Source: an uncultured Bacteroidota bacterium (GTDB lineage: Bacteria; Bacteroidota; Bacteroidia; NS11-12g; UBA9320). From it: a DNA stretch of 17,373 bases. The notes under the pieces are model-generated. The model was not told the origin of the DNA. It worked only from the letters and a program-made list of their open reading frames with translations, and did not search any database. Positions 16,330-17,373 of this stretch are shown here, in pieces. The stretch covers positions 1-17,373 of the forward strand of contig CAJXLR010000012.1 of NCBI GenBank assembly GCA_913056425.1, given 5' to 3'. The translations under genes and the position numbers were made by a program. How positions within the stretch are numbered: position 1 is the stretch's first letter; the number at the start of each line of letters is the position of its first letter.

Positions 16330-16338
16330 TGTGGAACA
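16330..16338 (-). promoter_or_regulatory. DnaA-box-like site on the opposite strand
   Basis: TGTGGAACA on the plus strand reads TGTTCCACA on the minus strand, with two mismatches to TTATCCACA. It also resembles half of a parS site (GTGGAACA). It lies 43 bases before the pheS start codon. Confidence 0.25.
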
Positions 16339-16368
16339 ACAAAACAAGTCCTAGTAGAAAAAGCAAAC

Positions 16369-16376
16369 TATTTTTG
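16369..16376 (+). promoter_or_regulatory. Bacteroidota -7 element for pheS
   Basis: TATTTTTG is a full match to TAnnTTTG and ends 5 bases before the pheS ATG. There is no TTG at the usual -33 distance. The sequence is AT-rich, so a chance match is possible. Confidence 0.35.
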
Positions 16377-16381
16377 TTCTG

Positions 16382-17373
16382 ATGAAAGAGCGCATTGAAC
16401 TTTTAGAGAAAGAATTGGAAAATATCTCTATTAAAACGAAAGAAGAGTTAGAAAACTTTCGTTTGAGATTTCTTACGAAGAAAGGAGAGATCAATGCACT
16501 TTTTGAAGATTTTAAAAAAGTACCAAAAGAAGAAAAGAAGGTTTTTGGACAAAAGATTAATGAGGTTAAACAAAAAGCACAACAACTCTTCGAATCTTTT
16601 CAAGGTGAGGAGGAGGTAAACACACAAAAAAAAGATTTTAGTTTACCAGGACAGAATATAGAAATTGGTTCGAGACATCCTTTATCGATTGTCCAAAACG
16701 AAATGATCTGTATTCTGGAAAAGATGGGTTTTAATTTATCCGTTGGTCCAGAAATAGAAGACGATTGGCATAACTTTTCCGCTTTAAACTTTCCAGAAAA
16801 TCACCCTGCTAGAGATATGCAGGACACATTTTTTATAGAAGAAGGTATTTCGTTGAGAACTCATACCTCTTCGGTACAAGTACGAGTGATGGAGCAAGAG
16901 AATCCGCCAATACGAACAATTTCACCGGGAAGGGTATATAGAAATGAAGCAATAAGTGCACGATCCAATAGTTTCTTTCATCAAGTAGAAGGACTATATA
17001 TTGATGAAGGGGTAAGCTTTGCAGACTTAAAGCAAACCTTATTTCTCTTTGTACAGCAATTTTTTGGTGAAGGAACAGATGTGAGGTTTAGACCAAGTTA
17101 TTTTCCTTTTACTGAGCCAAGTGCGGAAATGGATATTTATCTAGGCACCGAAACAGAGGAGGATTATAGATTAACAAAAGGAACAGGTTGGTTGGAAATC
17201 TTGGGTTGTGGAATGGTTGATGTTAATGTCCTTGAAAATTGCGGAATTGATTCTAAAAAGTATAGTGGCTTTGCTTTTGGTATGGGAGTCGAAAGAATTG
17301 CCATGTTTAAGTACGGCATTAAAGATATTAGAACGTTATTTGAAAACGATAAGCGCTTCTTAGAGCAATTCAG
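16382..17373 (+). CDS. pheS: Phenylalanyl-tRNA synthetase alpha subunit (partial at 3' end)
   Basis: 330 codons visible from the ATG at 16382; the frame is still open at the window edge. With a family length near 330-340 residues, and the visible end RFLEQF matching the usual C-terminus, only a few residues are missing. PheS is the catalytic subunit of the alpha2-beta2 cytoplasmic enzyme that charges tRNA-Phe. Residues about 1-85 are a charged, Lys/Glu-rich coiled-coil arm that contacts tRNA. The class II catalytic core follows: RHPLSIVQNEM, HPARDMQDTFF (ATP/Phe region), HTSSVQVRVM, motif 2 at GRVYRNE (183-189), FRPSYFPFTEPSAEMDIY (236 on), and motif 3 in YSGFAFGMGVERIAMFKYGI. The gene is more AT-rich than those on the left side of the window, and its plus strand is G-rich over C. 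It follows the AT-rich gap and probably begins a new transcript. Confidence 0.96.
   Translation, partial: MKERIELLEKELENISIKTKEELENFRLRFLTKKGEINALFEDFKKVPKEEKKVFGQKINEVKQKAQQLFESFQGEEEVNTQKKDFSLPGQNIEIGSRHPLSIVQNEMICILEKMGFNLSVGPEIEDDWHNFSALNFPENHPARDMQDTFFIEEGISLRTHTSSVQVRVMEQENPPIRTISPGRVYRNEAISARSNSFFHQVEGLYIDEGVSFADLKQTLFLFVQQFFGEGTDVRFRPSYFPFTEPSAEMDIYLGTETEEDYRLTKGTGWLEILGCGMVDVNVLENCGIDSKKYSGFAFGMGVERIAMFKYGIKDIRTLFENDKRFLEQF

Larger units (their letters stand above)
15962..16381. other. AT-rich gene-free region, candidate chromosomal replication origin (oriC)
   Basis: 420 bases with no convincing gene, very AT-rich, including a T9 run at 16115-16123 and a long A/T stretch around 16290-16325. 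It contains five TCCACA-type motifs resembling the DnaA box TTATCCACA, in both orientations: CGTGGATTT at 16010, TAATCCACA at 16156, ATACCCACA at 16261, AAATCCACA at 16269 and TGTGGAACA at 16330. By hand count, C exceeds G on the plus strand to the left and G exceeds C to the right, even though the flanking genes run in the same direction. mnmG and three parS-like sites lie within 7 kb. These are known features of bacterial origins, but none of the boxes is a perfect match and no dnaA gene is in view. It must also hold the pheS promoter. Confidence 0.5.

Overview
The window looks like chromosomal DNA from a member of the Bacteroidota, most likely a marine or freshwater flavobacterium-like lineage. 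The supporting signs are a TonB-dependent receptor with an N-terminal carboxypeptidase-regulatory-like domain, two proteins with type IX secretion (T9SS) C-terminal signals (one type A, one type B), several Cys-anchored lipoproteins, the TAnnTTTG promoter element upstream of many starts, and a lack of clear Shine-Dalgarno sequences. The family or genus cannot be fixed from this sequence alone.

Layout, left to right. (1) 1-668, minus strand: N-terminal part of a TlpA/peroxiredoxin-like lipoprotein, cut by the window edge. (2) 747-5349, plus strand: a TonB-dependent receptor followed by a secreted alpha/beta-hydrolase-fold protein with a T9SS type A tail, closed by a strong hairpin terminator. 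(3) 5419-6561, minus: acyl-CoA dehydrogenase. (4) 6644-7546, plus: LD-carboxypeptidase (cell-wall recycling). It converges on, and overlaps by 4 bases, a minus-strand operon reading rluB (23S rRNA pseudouridine synthase), Omp28-like lipoprotein, xerD (chromosome dimer resolution). (5) 10390-15961, plus: a compact run of a T9SS type B (gliding-motility-associated C-terminal) protein, ybeY, mnmG and an Ig-like lipoprotein gene, with ATGA overlaps at two of the three junctions. The lipoprotein gene carries a single in-frame TAA at codon 98. (6) 15962-16381: an AT-rich gap of 420 bases without a gene. (7) 16382-17373, plus: pheS, cut by the window edge shortly before its expected end.

The most interesting signal is not a gene. 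Three near-matches to the conserved ParB-binding centromere site parS (GTTCCACGTGGAAC core) lie at 9385, 11656 and 12498. About 3.4 kb beyond the last one, the 420-base AT-rich gap contains several DnaA-box-like TCCACA motifs and coincides with a reversal of G-versus-C excess on the plus strand. Together with the nearby mnmG (gidA) gene, this makes 15962-16381 a credible candidate chromosomal replication origin with an adjacent parS cluster. This is inference and needs whole-chromosome skew analysis.

Other points of note: the hydrolase has no serine at its nucleophile elbow, ybeY has an extra residue inside its zinc-ligand motif, and several promoter -7 elements sit only 4 to 8 bases from the start codon. 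No tRNA, rRNA, CRISPR array or insertion sequence was seen.
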